DNA from: CAYOYK01 sp964408185
GTDB lineage: Bacteria; Bacillota; Clostridia; Christensenellales; Aristaeellaceae
DNA: 10,156 nt
Reading direction: 5' to 3'
Assembly: GCA_964408185.1 (NCBI GenBank)
Contig: CAYOYK010000082.1
Location: 1 to 10,156 of the forward strand
A program made the translations under genes and the position numbers. Shown here piece by piece: positions 1 through 6,547 of this stretch. Every line of letters starts with the position of its first letter. Position 1 is the first letter of the stretch. The notes beneath the pieces were generated by a model, which saw only the letters and a program-made list of their open reading frames with translations, searched no databases and had not been told where the DNA came from.

Positions 1-2190
1 ATCCGGGGCGAGGCGCTGCTGCTGCCCATGAGCCTGCAAAAGGGCTTTGTGCACGACGAGGCCAAGCTCGCCGTCGTATCGGACAGCGACCTGTACGGCT
101 CCGCGTACCATCGCGCCAAAAAGCACAAGAGCGCCGGGGAGCGCATCGCGTCGTTTACCGATCTAAAGACCGGGGATTACATCGTACACGATATCCATGG
201 CGTGGGCCAGTTTGCGGGCATCGTGCAGGTGGTCAGCGAGGGTGTGACGCGCGACTACTTGCTCATCCAGTATGCGGGCGCGGATAAGCTCTACGTGCCG
301 ACCGATCAGTTTGACCGCGTGCAGCGGTTTATCGGCGCGGAGCAGAGCGCGCCCAAGCTCAACCGGCTGGGCGGCGCGGAATGGCAAAAGCAGAAGAGCC
401 GCGTCAAGGCCGGGCTGAAAACGCTCGCGTTCGATCTGGCCGCGCTCTACGCCCGGCGGCAGACCGAGCCCGGCTTCGCGTTCAGCCACGATACCCCGTG
501 GCAGCACGAGTTTGACGAGATGTTCCCCTACGAGCTGACGGCCGACCAGCAGGAGAGCGTGGAGCAGATCTTTGCGGATATGGAAAAGCCGACCAACATG
601 GATCGCCTGCTCTGCGGCGACGTGGGCTACGGCAAGACCGAGGTGGCCCTGCGCGCGGCCTTCAAGGCGGTGGTGGAGGGCAAGCAGGTCGCCATCCTCG
701 CGCCCACGACCATACTGGTGCAGCAGCACTTTCACACGGTGAAGAAGCGCTTTGAGGGCTTCGACGTGACGGTGGAGATGCTCTCGCGGTTTCGGACGGC
801 CAAGGAGCAAAAGGAGATTCTGGCCCGCGCAAAGGAGGGCAAGGTGGATATCCTCGTCGGCACGCATCGGCTGCTGGCCAAGGACGTGGCGTTCCACGAC
901 CTCGGCCTGCTCATCATCGACGAGGAGCACCGCTTCGGCGTAAGCCACAAGGAGAGCATCAAAAACATGAAGGCCAAGGTGGATGTGCTCACGCTCAGCG
1001 CTACGCCCATCCCGCGCACGCTGCACATGAGCATGGTGGGCATCCGCGATATGAGCCTGCTGGAAAGCCCGCCGGAGGAGCGCCTGCCGGTGAAAACCTA
1101 CGTGCTGGAGTACGACGACGCCGTGCTGCGGGACGCCATCAAGCGCGAGCTCCAGCGCGGCGGACAGGTGTATTTTCTCTACAACCGCGTCCGCTCCATC
1201 GAGCAGATGTACCAGCGCATCAAGACGCTGGTGCCGGAGGCCCGCGTGTGCGTGGCTCACGGCCAAATGCGTGAGAACGCGCTGGAGGACGTCATGCTCG
1301 ATTTCTACGCCGGGGCCTACGACGTGCTGCTGTGCACCACCATTATCGAGAGCGGGCTGGATGTGCCCAGCGCCAACACGCTCATCGTGTTTGACGCCGA
1401 TCACTTCGGCCTGAGCCAGCTCTACCAGCTCCGCGGCCGCGTGGGGCGCTCCAGCCGACAGGCGTACGCGTACTTTACCGTGCGCCGCAACAAGCAGCTT
1501 AGCGAGACCGCCGAGAAGCGCCTTGCCGCCATCCGCGAGTTTACGGAGTTTGGCGCGGGCTACCGCATCGCCATGCGCGATTTGGAGATCCGCGGCGCGG
1601 GCGACGTGCTGGGCCCGGAGCAGCATGGCCATTTGAGCGCCGTGGGCTACGATATGTACCTCAAGCTGGTGGAGCAGAGCGTCAGCGAGGCGCAGGGCGT
1701 GCCCCAGACCCCTGAGCTGGATACCCACATCAAGCTCAAGCTGGACGCCTACCTGCCGGAGAGCTACATCGCCGAGGAGCGTCTGCGCATCGAGGCGTAC
1801 AAGCGCATCGCCATGATACAGGACGCGGACAGCCGCGCGGATATTACCGACGAGCTGATCGATCGCTACGGAACGCCGCCGGAGAGCGTGGAAACGCTGA
1901 TGGATATTGCCCAGCTCCGCGCGCTGACGCGGCGGCTTGGCGCAAGCAGGCTCTTCCTGCGCGCGGACGGCGTCCACCTGCGCATCGACGAGAGCTTCCT
2001 GCCCGACGCGGCCGCGCTGCTGACCTCCGTGCAGGAGGTCGGAGCGCCGCTGGCGTTCAGCGTCACGCAGCCGCCGGAGCTGATGATCCGTCAGCCGGGC
2101 CTGAGCGCGGCGGAGGCCGCGACGCTCAGCACCGATCTGCTGGGCCGCGTGCTGCGCCGCATGGACGAGCTGACCCGTCAGCCTGAGTGA
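1..2190 (+). CDS. mfd: Transcription-repair coupling factor Mfd, C-terminal 729 codons (5' end outside window)
   Basis: Mfd is a DNA translocase that pushes stalled RNA polymerase off damaged DNA and recruits UvrA for nucleotide excision repair. The frame is open from the first base, so the gene starts upstream; the family is usually about 1,150-1,180 residues, so roughly the last 60% is here. Counting from the first codon in the window, residues 54-110 form the CarD-like RNA-polymerase-interacting domain (KTGDYIVHDIHGVG). The helicase core follows: Walker A GDVGYGKTE at 206-214, DEEH box at 307-310, SATPIPR at 333-339, TTIIESGLDVP at 446-456, QLRGRVGR at 476-483 and the TRG-type segment RGAGDVLG near 531. 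The C-terminal TRCF domain fills the rest. The missing part would carry the UvrB-like, UvrA-binding region. The gene ends in TGA and no intrinsic terminator follows it. Identification is secure. Confidence 0.97.
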   Translation: MRGEALLLPMSLQKGFVHDEAKLAVVSDSDLYGSAYHRAKKHKSAGERIASFTDLKTGDYIVHDIHGVGQFAGIVQVVSEGVTRDYLLIQYAGADKLYVPTDQFDRVQRFIGAEQSAPKLNRLGGAEWQKQKSRVKAGLKTLAFDLAALYARRQTEPGFAFSHDTPWQHEFDEMFPYELTADQQESVEQIFADMEKPTNMDRLLCGDVGYGKTEVALRAAFKAVVEGKQVAILAPTTILVQQHFHTVKKRFEGFDVTVEMLSRFRTAKEQKEILARAKEGKVDILVGTHRLLAKDVAFHDLGLLIIDEEHRFGVSHKESIKNMKAKVDVLTLSATPIPRTLHMSMVGIRDMSLLESPPEERLPVKTYVLEYDDAVLRDAIKRELQRGGQVYFLYNRVRSIEQMYQRIKTLVPEARVCVAHGQMRENALEDVMLDFYAGAYDVLLCTTIIESGLDVPSANTLIVFDADHFGLSQLYQLRGRVGRSSRQAYAYFTVRRNKQLSETAEKRLAAIREFTEFGAGYRIAMRDLEIRGAGDVLGPEQHGHLSAVGYDMYLKLVEQSVSEAQGVPQTPELDTHIKLKLDAYLPESYIAEERLRIEAYKRIAMIQDADSRADITDELIDRYGTPPESVETLMDIAQLRALTRRLGASRLFLRADGVHLRIDESFLPDAAALLTSVQEVGAPLAFSVTQPPELMIRQPGLSAAEAATLSTDLLGRVLRRMDELTRQPE

Positions 2191-2212
2191 AGCCTGTGTG
2201 AACATTTTGGAG

Positions 2213-2228
2213 AGCGATTGCAATCGCT
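2213..2228. promoter_or_regulatory. Perfect 16-bp palindrome overlapping the -35 box (candidate operator)
   Basis: AGCGATTGCAATCGCT reads identically on both strands, with 8-bp half-sites and no spacer. It lies in the 89-bp gap between mfd and the next gene and contains the whole TTGCAA -35 hexamer (2218-2223). No T-run follows, so it is not a terminator for mfd. Its position suggests binding by a dimeric repressor that would block RNA polymerase. The regulator is not visible in this window, and the operator role is inferred. Confidence 0.5.
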
Positions 2229-2246
2229 GGCGAAATATGGTATATT
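2218..2246 (+). promoter_or_regulatory. Sigma-A type promoter for the 122-aa protein gene
   Basis: The -35 box is TTGCAA (2218-2223) and the -10 box is TATATT (2241-2246), separated by exactly 17 bp. A TGG directly before the -10 box gives the TGn extended -10 feature. The transcript would start near 2253, leaving a leader of about 27 nt before the start codon at 2280. The -35 box lies inside the palindrome at 2213-2228. Confidence 0.75.
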
Positions 2247-2279
2247 ATAACAAGTATTTTACAAGAGGGGGTTATCCTT

Positions 2280-2648
2280 ATGGGCTTCATGGATAAAATC
2301 AAGTCTCTGTTCGGCGGCAACGTCGAGCTGAAGGTCACCGAGCTGCTGGATCAAATCGTCGCGGCGGTCAAGCCTCTTATCGAAAAAGGCGAGGCCAGCG
2401 AGGCGCTTACCAATGCGGTGAACAACTTCGACGGTCTGGGCGACAAGCTGAAGGACATTCTTGCCAAGATCAAGTCTGCTACGGGCGATTCCGTTACCAA
2501 GCTGACCGAGGACAAGAAGGGCGTCGTCGCCTCCATCGTGGAAAAGGGCACCGTGCTGCTGGACAACATCGAAAAGAGCGACAAATTGCCTGAGGGCGTG
2601 AAGGAGCTGGCCGAAAAAGCCGAGGCTCTGCTCAAGAAGCTCAAGTAA
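2280..2648 (+). CDS. Hypothetical 122-aa helical, lysine-rich protein
   Basis: I do not recognise a family. The start is well supported: AAGAGGGGG (2263-2271) lies 8 nt before the ATG. The product is 122 residues long, has no cysteine, no signal peptide and no long hydrophobic segment, and is rich in Lys, Glu, Leu, Val and Ala in heptad-like patterns, so it is probably almost all alpha-helical and soluble. The N-terminus MGFMDKIKSLFGG is amphipathic and could touch the membrane surface, as in other small proteins that begin this way. The C-terminus (ELAEKAEALLKKLK) is a charged helix. The gene is a single transcription unit, with its own promoter and palindrome upstream and a strong terminator 15 bp after the stop codon. 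Lysine codons and composition match a well-expressed native gene. Function is unknown; a stress, membrane-associated or nucleoid-type role would be a guess. Confidence 0.85.
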   Translation: MGFMDKIKSLFGGNVELKVTELLDQIVAAVKPLIEKGEASEALTNAVNNFDGLGDKLKDILAKIKSATGDSVTKLTEDKKGVVASIVEKGTVLLDNIEKSDKLPEGVKELAEKAEALLKKLK

Positions 2649-2662
2649 GGCATGGTAGATCC

Positions 2663-2695
2663 GAACGCTCAGCCGATGGTTGGGCGTTCTTTTTT
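2663..2695 (+). terminator. Intrinsic terminator after the 122-aa protein gene
   Basis: GAACGCTCAGCC (2663-2674) pairs over 12 bp, including two G-T pairs, with GGTTGGGCGTTC (2678-2689) around a GAT loop. Six T residues (2690-2695) follow. It isolates the 122-aa protein gene from the next transcription unit. Confidence 0.9.
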
Positions 2696-2746
2696 GTGCG
2701 GAAGGACTGCGCGCAGGGCGCGAAGGGGGAGCAAAATCGGTTTCGG

Positions 2747-2775
2747 TTGCGCCGCATCAGCAAGTGTGATATGAT
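2747..2775 (+). promoter_or_regulatory. Promoter of the DUF6054-like gene (extended -10)
   Basis: The -35 box is a weak TTGCGC (2747-2752), followed by a 17-bp spacer and a good -10 box TATGAT (2770-2775) preceded by TGA, the TGn extension. Transcription would start near 2782, about 24 nt before the ATG at 2806. It may also drive the MATE exporter gene downstream, which has no convincing promoter of its own. Confidence 0.65.
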
Positions 2776-2805
2776 ACTCAGGTTCGGCCCACAAAGGAGG
2801 CGCGC

Positions 2806-3141
2806 ATGGCAAAGCTGGAGCGTACCCTGTACAACATGGATTTTGATGCGGTACTGGATCTGCTGGAGGAGGGAATCCTCAGCGAAAGCGTATCCGCCGC
2901 GCTGGAGGAGCAGACCGATTGGCAGGCGGACGGCGTGCGCTGCGCGGTGCGCGTATACGAGCGGTACAGCGTGCTGGGCCAGAACCGCGTGAGCCTCAGC
3001 GTGACGCTGCTCGGCCTGCCGGGCGAGGTGCTTGTAAGCGCCATTGCGTCCGGCGGCAGTCAGGCCGTGCTGTTCAAGCTCAATACATTTGGCGAGAGCG
3101 CTTTTTTAGAAAGCGTGGAGCGCGCCCTGCAAGGGCTGTAA
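2806..3141 (+). CDS. Small conserved protein resembling the DUF6054 family (111 aa)
   Basis: The 111-residue product resembles, from memory, a small family found mainly in clostridia (DUF6054) of unknown function. Features that fit are the N-terminal helix with DFDAVLDLLEEGILSESVSA, a central GVRCAVRVYERYSVLGQNRVSL strand region split here only by my reading, and the later segments SAIASGGSQAVLFK and NTFGE. It has no signal peptide or membrane segment and looks cytoplasmic, with an alpha-beta pattern. The start is supported by AAAGGAGG (2793-2800), 5 nt upstream of the ATG. It sits 72 bp ahead of a MATE exporter on the same strand with no terminator between them, so co-transcription is plausible. 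The family assignment is from recall of the pattern and is less certain than the existence of the gene. Confidence 0.8.
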   Translation: MAKLERTLYNMDFDAVLDLLEEGILSESVSAALEEQTDWQADGVRCAVRVYERYSVLGQNRVSLSVTLLGLPGEVLVSAIASGGSQAVLFKLNTFGESAFLESVERALQGL

Positions 3142-3213
3142 GCGCATAGGGACTCACGGCCGGACGGGCCGTACGACGCGGGGGAAAAACCGCCCCAAGC
3201 AAAGGATGAAACC

Positions 3214-4650
3214 ATGGCAACAAATCGCATTTCCCGGTATATCGGCACCAAGAGCTTTTATAAATCCGTCTTTGTGCTCGTGCTCCCGCTGATTATCCAG
3301 CAGGGCATCTCCAACTTCGTCAGCCTGCTGGACAACGTGATGGTCGGCCAGCTGGGCACCGAGGCTGTGAGCAGCGTCTCCATTGTGAACCAGCTCATCT
3401 TTGTGTTCAACCTTACGCTGTTTGGCGGGCTGAGCGGCGCGTCCATCTTTGGCGCGCAGTATCACGGCAGCGGCGATGTGGACGGCGTGCGCTACACATT
3501 CCGCTTCCGGCTGCTGTTCGGCGTGGCCCTCACGGCGATTGGCGTGGCGGTGCTGCTCATTTTTGGCGATCAGCTCATCGGCACATTTCTGCACGAGGAA
3601 AGCGGCGACAGCGGCGACCTCGCGCTGGCCAAGCAAAACGCGCAGGAGTACCTCAGCCTCGCGGTGTGGGGAATCATCCCGTTCATGCTGGTGCAGTGCC
3701 TGTCCAGTACCCTGCGCGATACCGGCGAGACCGTATCGCCCATGATCGCCAGCGTGATCGCCATTTTGGTCAACCTTACGCTCAACTACGTGTTCATCTT
3801 CGGCAAGCTGGGCTGCCCCGCCATGGGCGTGGCCGGCGCTGCGCTGGCGACGCTGATCGCCCGCGTGATCGAGTTTGCGTACCTGACTGTGCACACCTAC
3901 CGCAGCCGCGAGCGGTTCCCGTTTGTCGTGGGCGTGCTCAAGAGCCTGCGGGTGCCCAAGCAGGTTGTGATGCAGATTGTCAAAACCGGCACGCCCTTGC
4001 TGCTGAACGAGTGCCTCTGGTCGCTGGGCAACACGCTCATCAGCCAGTGCTACTCTCTGCGCGGTCTGAGCGCCGTGGCCGCCAGCAACATCTGCGGCAC
4101 GGTGTGGCAGCTGTTTGCCATTATGATGATGGCCATGGGCAGCGCGGTCGCCATTATGGTGGGGCAAAAGCTCGGCGCGGGCAAGCAGGAGGAAGCCAAG
4201 GAAATTGACCGCAAGCTGGTTGCGCTGACGGTTGTGGCCAACGTTGTGACCGGGCTGCTGATTATCGCCACCTCCGGCCTGATTCCGCAGATTTACGATG
4301 TCGGCAGCGAGACGCGCGCACTGGCCGCGCAGATGCTGATCGTAGCCGGGGCCTTCATGCCGGTGGACAGCTATACGCATGTCGCGTATTTTACGCTGCG
4401 TTCCGGCGGCAAGACGTTTATTACATTTTTGTTTGACTGTGTGTTCACATGGGCCGTCAGCCTGCCCATCGCCTTCCTGCTGAGCCGATACACCCAGTCT
4501 CCCATGCTGATCATCTATCTGGCGGTGCAGGCCGCCAACATTCTCAAAGCCATCATCGGCGGCATACTGGTGCATTCCGGCATCTGGGTCAACACGCTGG
4601 TGGGCGGCGAGAGCGGCCCCGCCGAGGCGGAACCCCTGCCGGAGGAATAA
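3214..4650 (+). CDS. MATE-family multidrug/cation antiporter (478 aa)
   Basis: Membrane exporter of the MATE superfamily, which couples Na+ or H+ entry to efflux of drugs or metabolites. The protein is 478 residues, normal for the family, with about twelve hydrophobic segments in two related halves. The first half starts after a short basic N-terminus (LPLIIQQGISNFVSLLDNVM, then VGQLGTEAVSSVS); the second begins near residue 250 (KTGTPLLLNECLWSLGNT). VMVGQLG and the VNLTLNYVFIFG segment are typical MATE signatures. The start is supported by AAAGGATG (3201-3208), 5 nt before the ATG. No good promoter is visible in the 72-bp gap upstream, which contains only a 6-bp hairpin (ACGGCC at 3156-3161 with GGCCGT at 3167-3172), so it may be read from the promoter at 2747. 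Substrate cannot be predicted. It differs clearly from the second MATE gene at 6548-7990. Confidence 0.93.
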   Translation: MATNRISRYIGTKSFYKSVFVLVLPLIIQQGISNFVSLLDNVMVGQLGTEAVSSVSIVNQLIFVFNLTLFGGLSGASIFGAQYHGSGDVDGVRYTFRFRLLFGVALTAIGVAVLLIFGDQLIGTFLHEESGDSGDLALAKQNAQEYLSLAVWGIIPFMLVQCLSSTLRDTGETVSPMIASVIAILVNLTLNYVFIFGKLGCPAMGVAGAALATLIARVIEFAYLTVHTYRSRERFPFVVGVLKSLRVPKQVVMQIVKTGTPLLLNECLWSLGNTLISQCYSLRGLSAVAASNICGTVWQLFAIMMMAMGSAVAIMVGQKLGAGKQEEAKEIDRKLVALTVVANVVTGLLIIATSGLIPQIYDVGSETRALAAQMLIVAGAFMPVDSYTHVAYFTLRSGGKTFITFLFDCVFTWAVSLPIAFLLSRYTQSPMLIIYLAVQAANILKAIIGGILVHSGIWVNTLVGGESGPAEAEPLPEE

Positions 4651-4664
4651 ATTTCAACCAACAG

Positions 4665-4695
4665 CGCCCCGCGAGCAGTTGCTTGCGGGGCGTTT
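4665..4695 (+). terminator. Probable terminator after the first MATE gene
   Basis: CGCCCCGCGAGC (4665-4676) pairs over 12 bp with GCTTGCGGGGCG (4681-4692) around AGTT. The T-tract is short (TTT, 4693-4695), so termination may be incomplete. A small inverted repeat TTGGC-GT-GCCAA (4694-4705) follows directly and may help. It lies 14 bp past the MATE stop codon. Confidence 0.65.
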
Positions 4696-4764
4696 GGCGT
4701 GCCAACAAAGCGGCGTTTCATAATTATTGAGGCTTTTGCGTTTCCCCTGCAACCGGTTCGGCCG

Positions 4765-4875
4765 ACGGAGGGGCTTTATCACCGGGCATGGCCAAGCAAG
4801 GTGTTGGGAAGCGTTGCGGCCCGGCTCCGTTGCACCGCGCAAGAGCCGCTGGCAGCGCAGCACTAGCCCCTCCGT
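4765..4875. other. Structured intergenic element with nested stems (possible ncRNA or mobile repeat)
   Basis: This occupies the middle of the 302-bp gap between the convergent MATE and sdaAA genes (4651-4952), where no coding sequence is convincing. ACGGAGGGGCT (4765-4775) is an exact inverse of AGCCCCTCCGT (4865-4875), an 11-bp closing stem. Inside are GCGTTGC/GCAGCGC (4811-4817 with 4852-4858, one G-T pair), CGGCTC/GAGCCG (4822-4827 with 4843-4848) and TTGC/GCAA (4830-4833 with 4839-4842). A smaller arm has CACC/GGTG (4780-4783 with 4800-4803) and GGC/GCC (4785-4787 with 4791-4793). Just outside, GCAGGGC (4892-4898) pairs with GCCCTGC (4918-4924). Strand, transcription and identity are unknown; it could equally be a small non-autonomous repeat. 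Confidence 0.4.
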
Positions 4876-4952
4876 GGGGTTTATCCGACAGGCAGGGCGC
4901 TGCCGTGCAAAGCCGCTGCCCTGCGCACGGAACGCGCTGAGATGGCGCCCCA

Positions 4953-5846
4953 TCAATTCGCCTTTTTTTCGGCCTCCCCAAACACGCGCCGATGCCACGC
5001 GCATCCGGTCGGCGTGGCGGCGCAGCCCCCCAGCGAGGTCTCCCGCAGGGCGGCGGGCATATCCAGCCCGATTTTGTACATGGCGGCAAGCATCTCGTCA
5101 AACGGGATGGCCGCGCGCGTGCCGCTAAGGGCGATTTCCGCGCAGGCAAGGGCGTTGCTTGCGCCCATGGCGTTGCGCGTCTGGCAGGGCGTTTGCACCA
5201 GCCCGGCCACGGGGTCGCACACCAGCCCCAGCAGGTTGGATATGGAAATGGAGGCTGCGTCGAGCGCCTGACGGGGCGTGCCGCCCTGCATCTCAACCAG
5301 CGCGGCGGCCGTCATGGCGCTGGCCGCGCCGACCTCGGCCTGACAGCCCGCCTCCGCGCCCGCGACGGACGCGTTGCGCATGTACAAATAGCCGATGGCC
5401 CCCGCGCATAGCAGCCCGCGCACAAGGGTGTCGTCGTCCAAGCCGCGCTCCTCCTGCATGGCCAGCAGCACGCCCGGCAGCACCCCGGCCGAGCCCGCCG
5501 TCGGCGCGGCGACCACGCGGCCCATGGCCGAGTTTTGCTCCATCACGCTCATGGAATAGGCGAGCGCCTTGGCGAACAGGCCGCCGCAGAGCGCCTGCCC
5601 GGCGCGCTCCCGCGCCATGATGCGTGCGCCCTCGCCGCCGATCATGCCGCCGATGCACTGCACGGGCCCTTCGAGCGGCTCGCGGCAGGACTGGCGCATC
5701 ACGTCCAGCGTTTGGCGCATGCGCGTCAGCACGGCGGCTTCGTCCTCCTTGCCGCGCTCCGCCTCCTGCAGGAGCATCACGCGCGAGATCGGCGTGCCGT
5801 CGCGCTCGCATTGGGCAAGCAGGTCCTGCCCGCTCACAAAGGCCAT
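4953..5846 (-). CDS. sdaAA: L-serine dehydratase, iron-sulfur-dependent, alpha subunit
   Basis: Catalytic subunit of the oxygen-sensitive L-serine dehydratase that turns L-serine into pyruvate and ammonia in the cytoplasm. The product is 297 residues, normal for the separate alpha subunit of Gram-positive bacteria. The segment AAPTAGSAGVLPG (residues 113-125) and the cluster-binding region are clear: Cys168 in GAEAGCQAEVG, Cys210 in GLVCDPVAG and Cys221 in QTPC match the three conserved cysteines of the 4Fe-4S cluster in this family, which leave one iron free to bind serine. Two more cysteines (275 and 282) occur in GGCAATPTGC near the C-terminus, where other members usually have non-cysteine residues as far as I recall. 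GGAGGGGG precedes the ATG by about 4 nt. The gene follows sdaAB after 14 nt and ends the operon; no U-rich terminator is seen after it. Confidence 0.96.
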   Translation of the reverse strand: MAFVSGQDLLAQCERDGTPISRVMLLQEAERGKEDEAAVLTRMRQTLDVMRQSCREPLEGPVQCIGGMIGGEGARIMARERAGQALCGGLFAKALAYSMSVMEQNSAMGRVVAAPTAGSAGVLPGVLLAMQEERGLDDDTLVRGLLCAGAIGYLYMRNASVAGAEAGCQAEVGAASAMTAAALVEMQGGTPRQALDAASISISNLLGLVCDPVAGLVQTPCQTRNAMGASNALACAEIALSGTRAAIPFDEMLAAMYKIGLDMPAALRETSLGGCAATPTGCAWHRRVFGEAEKKAN

Positions 5847-5860
5847 AGCGCCCCCTCCGA

Positions 5861-6529
5861 TCAGTACTGAATCAGGATGGTTTTGAGGATCAGCTTGTTG
5901 ACGCGGATGTCGTACAGGATCTCCGGCGATATCGGCTGCTCGGATTCCATAATGGAGTACGCGTTCCGGCCGTCCGGCTCGCAGTAGCAGCGCATATTGG
6001 CGATGTTGACCTGATGGTCGCCCAATATGCCCGTAAAGTAGCTGATGACCCCCGGCACGTTGCGATGGTGGACGATCAGCGTGGGGAACTCGCCCGTGAA
6101 GTTGACCTCCACGCCGTCCAGCCGAATGATTTTGATTTTGCCGCCGCCCACGGATACGCCCAATACGTCCAGCGTGCGGCCGTCCGCGCCCGTGAGCAGC
6201 ATGCCGATGGTGTTGGGGTGCGCGGTCTTGGTCTCCCGATCAACGATAAACTCGTACCGCAGGCCGCATTCCTCGGCGATGGCATAGCTGTCGCGGATGC
6301 GGATATCGGCCGTGTCAAAGCCCATGATGCCGCCAAGCAGAGCCTTATCGGAGCCGTGGCCGCGGTAGGTCTCGGCAAAGGAGCCGTACAGCGTAAAGCG
6401 CACGGCGGCAGGCTCCGCGCCAAAGATCAGCCGCGCGGTGGAGGCCATTCGGCAGGCCCCCGCCGTGTGCGAGCTGGACGGCCCCACCATCCATGGGCCG
6501 ATGACGTCAAACAGGCTGATATCTGGCAT
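5861..6529 (-). CDS. sdaAB: L-serine dehydratase, iron-sulfur-dependent, beta subunit
   Basis: Partner of the alpha subunit in the two-chain serine dehydratase. The 222-residue product carries the family motif VGPSSSHTAGA near its start (residues 15-25), GSFAETYRGHGSD (49-61), and a C-terminal ACT domain (about residues 148-222, LIVHHRNVPGVISY onward), which in this family is thought to sense serine. I chose the ATG at 6529 because GGAGG lies 4 nt upstream and the protein then begins as its relatives do. An in-frame TTG at 6547 would add six residues made of the ribosome-binding-site sequence itself, which is implausible. It begins 18 nt after the stop codon of the MATE gene and ends 14 nt before sdaAA, so the three genes are almost certainly co-transcribed. 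Confidence 0.95.
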   Translation of the reverse strand: MPDISLFDVIGPWMVGPSSSHTAGACRMASTARLIFGAEPAAVRFTLYGSFAETYRGHGSDKALLGGIMGFDTADIRIRDSYAIAEECGLRYEFIVDRETKTAHPNTIGMLLTGADGRTLDVLGVSVGGGKIKIIRLDGVEVNFTGEFPTLIVHHRNVPGVISYFTGILGDHQVNIANMRCYCEPDGRNAYSIMESEQPISPEILYDIRVNKLILKTILIQY

Positions 6530-6547
6530 GCGTCCTCCACCGGGCAA

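Noticed and set aside
163..2223. 686-codon open frame on the minus strand opposite mfd
   Set aside because: It lacks recognisable domains, is dominated by Arg, His, Ala, Leu and Gln, and mirrors the codon bias of the clearly real mfd gene in a GC-rich genome.
3156..3172. Hairpin ACGGCC/GGCCGT as terminator of the DUF6054-like gene
   Set aside because: Only 6 bp with no T-run; it more likely leaves the MATE gene co-transcribed.
3154..4575. 473-codon open frame on the minus strand opposite the first MATE gene
   Set aside because: Histidine- and glutamine-rich shadow of a convincing membrane protein; no ribosome binding site or family resemblance.
4719..4724. CATAAT as a -10 box for an RNA from the structured gap
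   Set aside because: The only -35 candidate (TTGGCG at 4694) is 19 bp away and lies in the terminator's flanking inverted repeat, so the promoter call is too weak.
4727..5128. Possible small genes in the convergent gap after the first MATE gene
   Set aside because: Both strands give Arg/Pro/Ala/Cys-rich translations without ribosome binding sites, and the frames run into sdaAA on the opposite strand; structure rather than coding explains the gap better.
6530..6547. TTG start at 6547 for sdaAB
   Set aside because: It would translate the Shine-Dalgarno sequence itself; the ATG at 6529 gives the usual family N-terminus.
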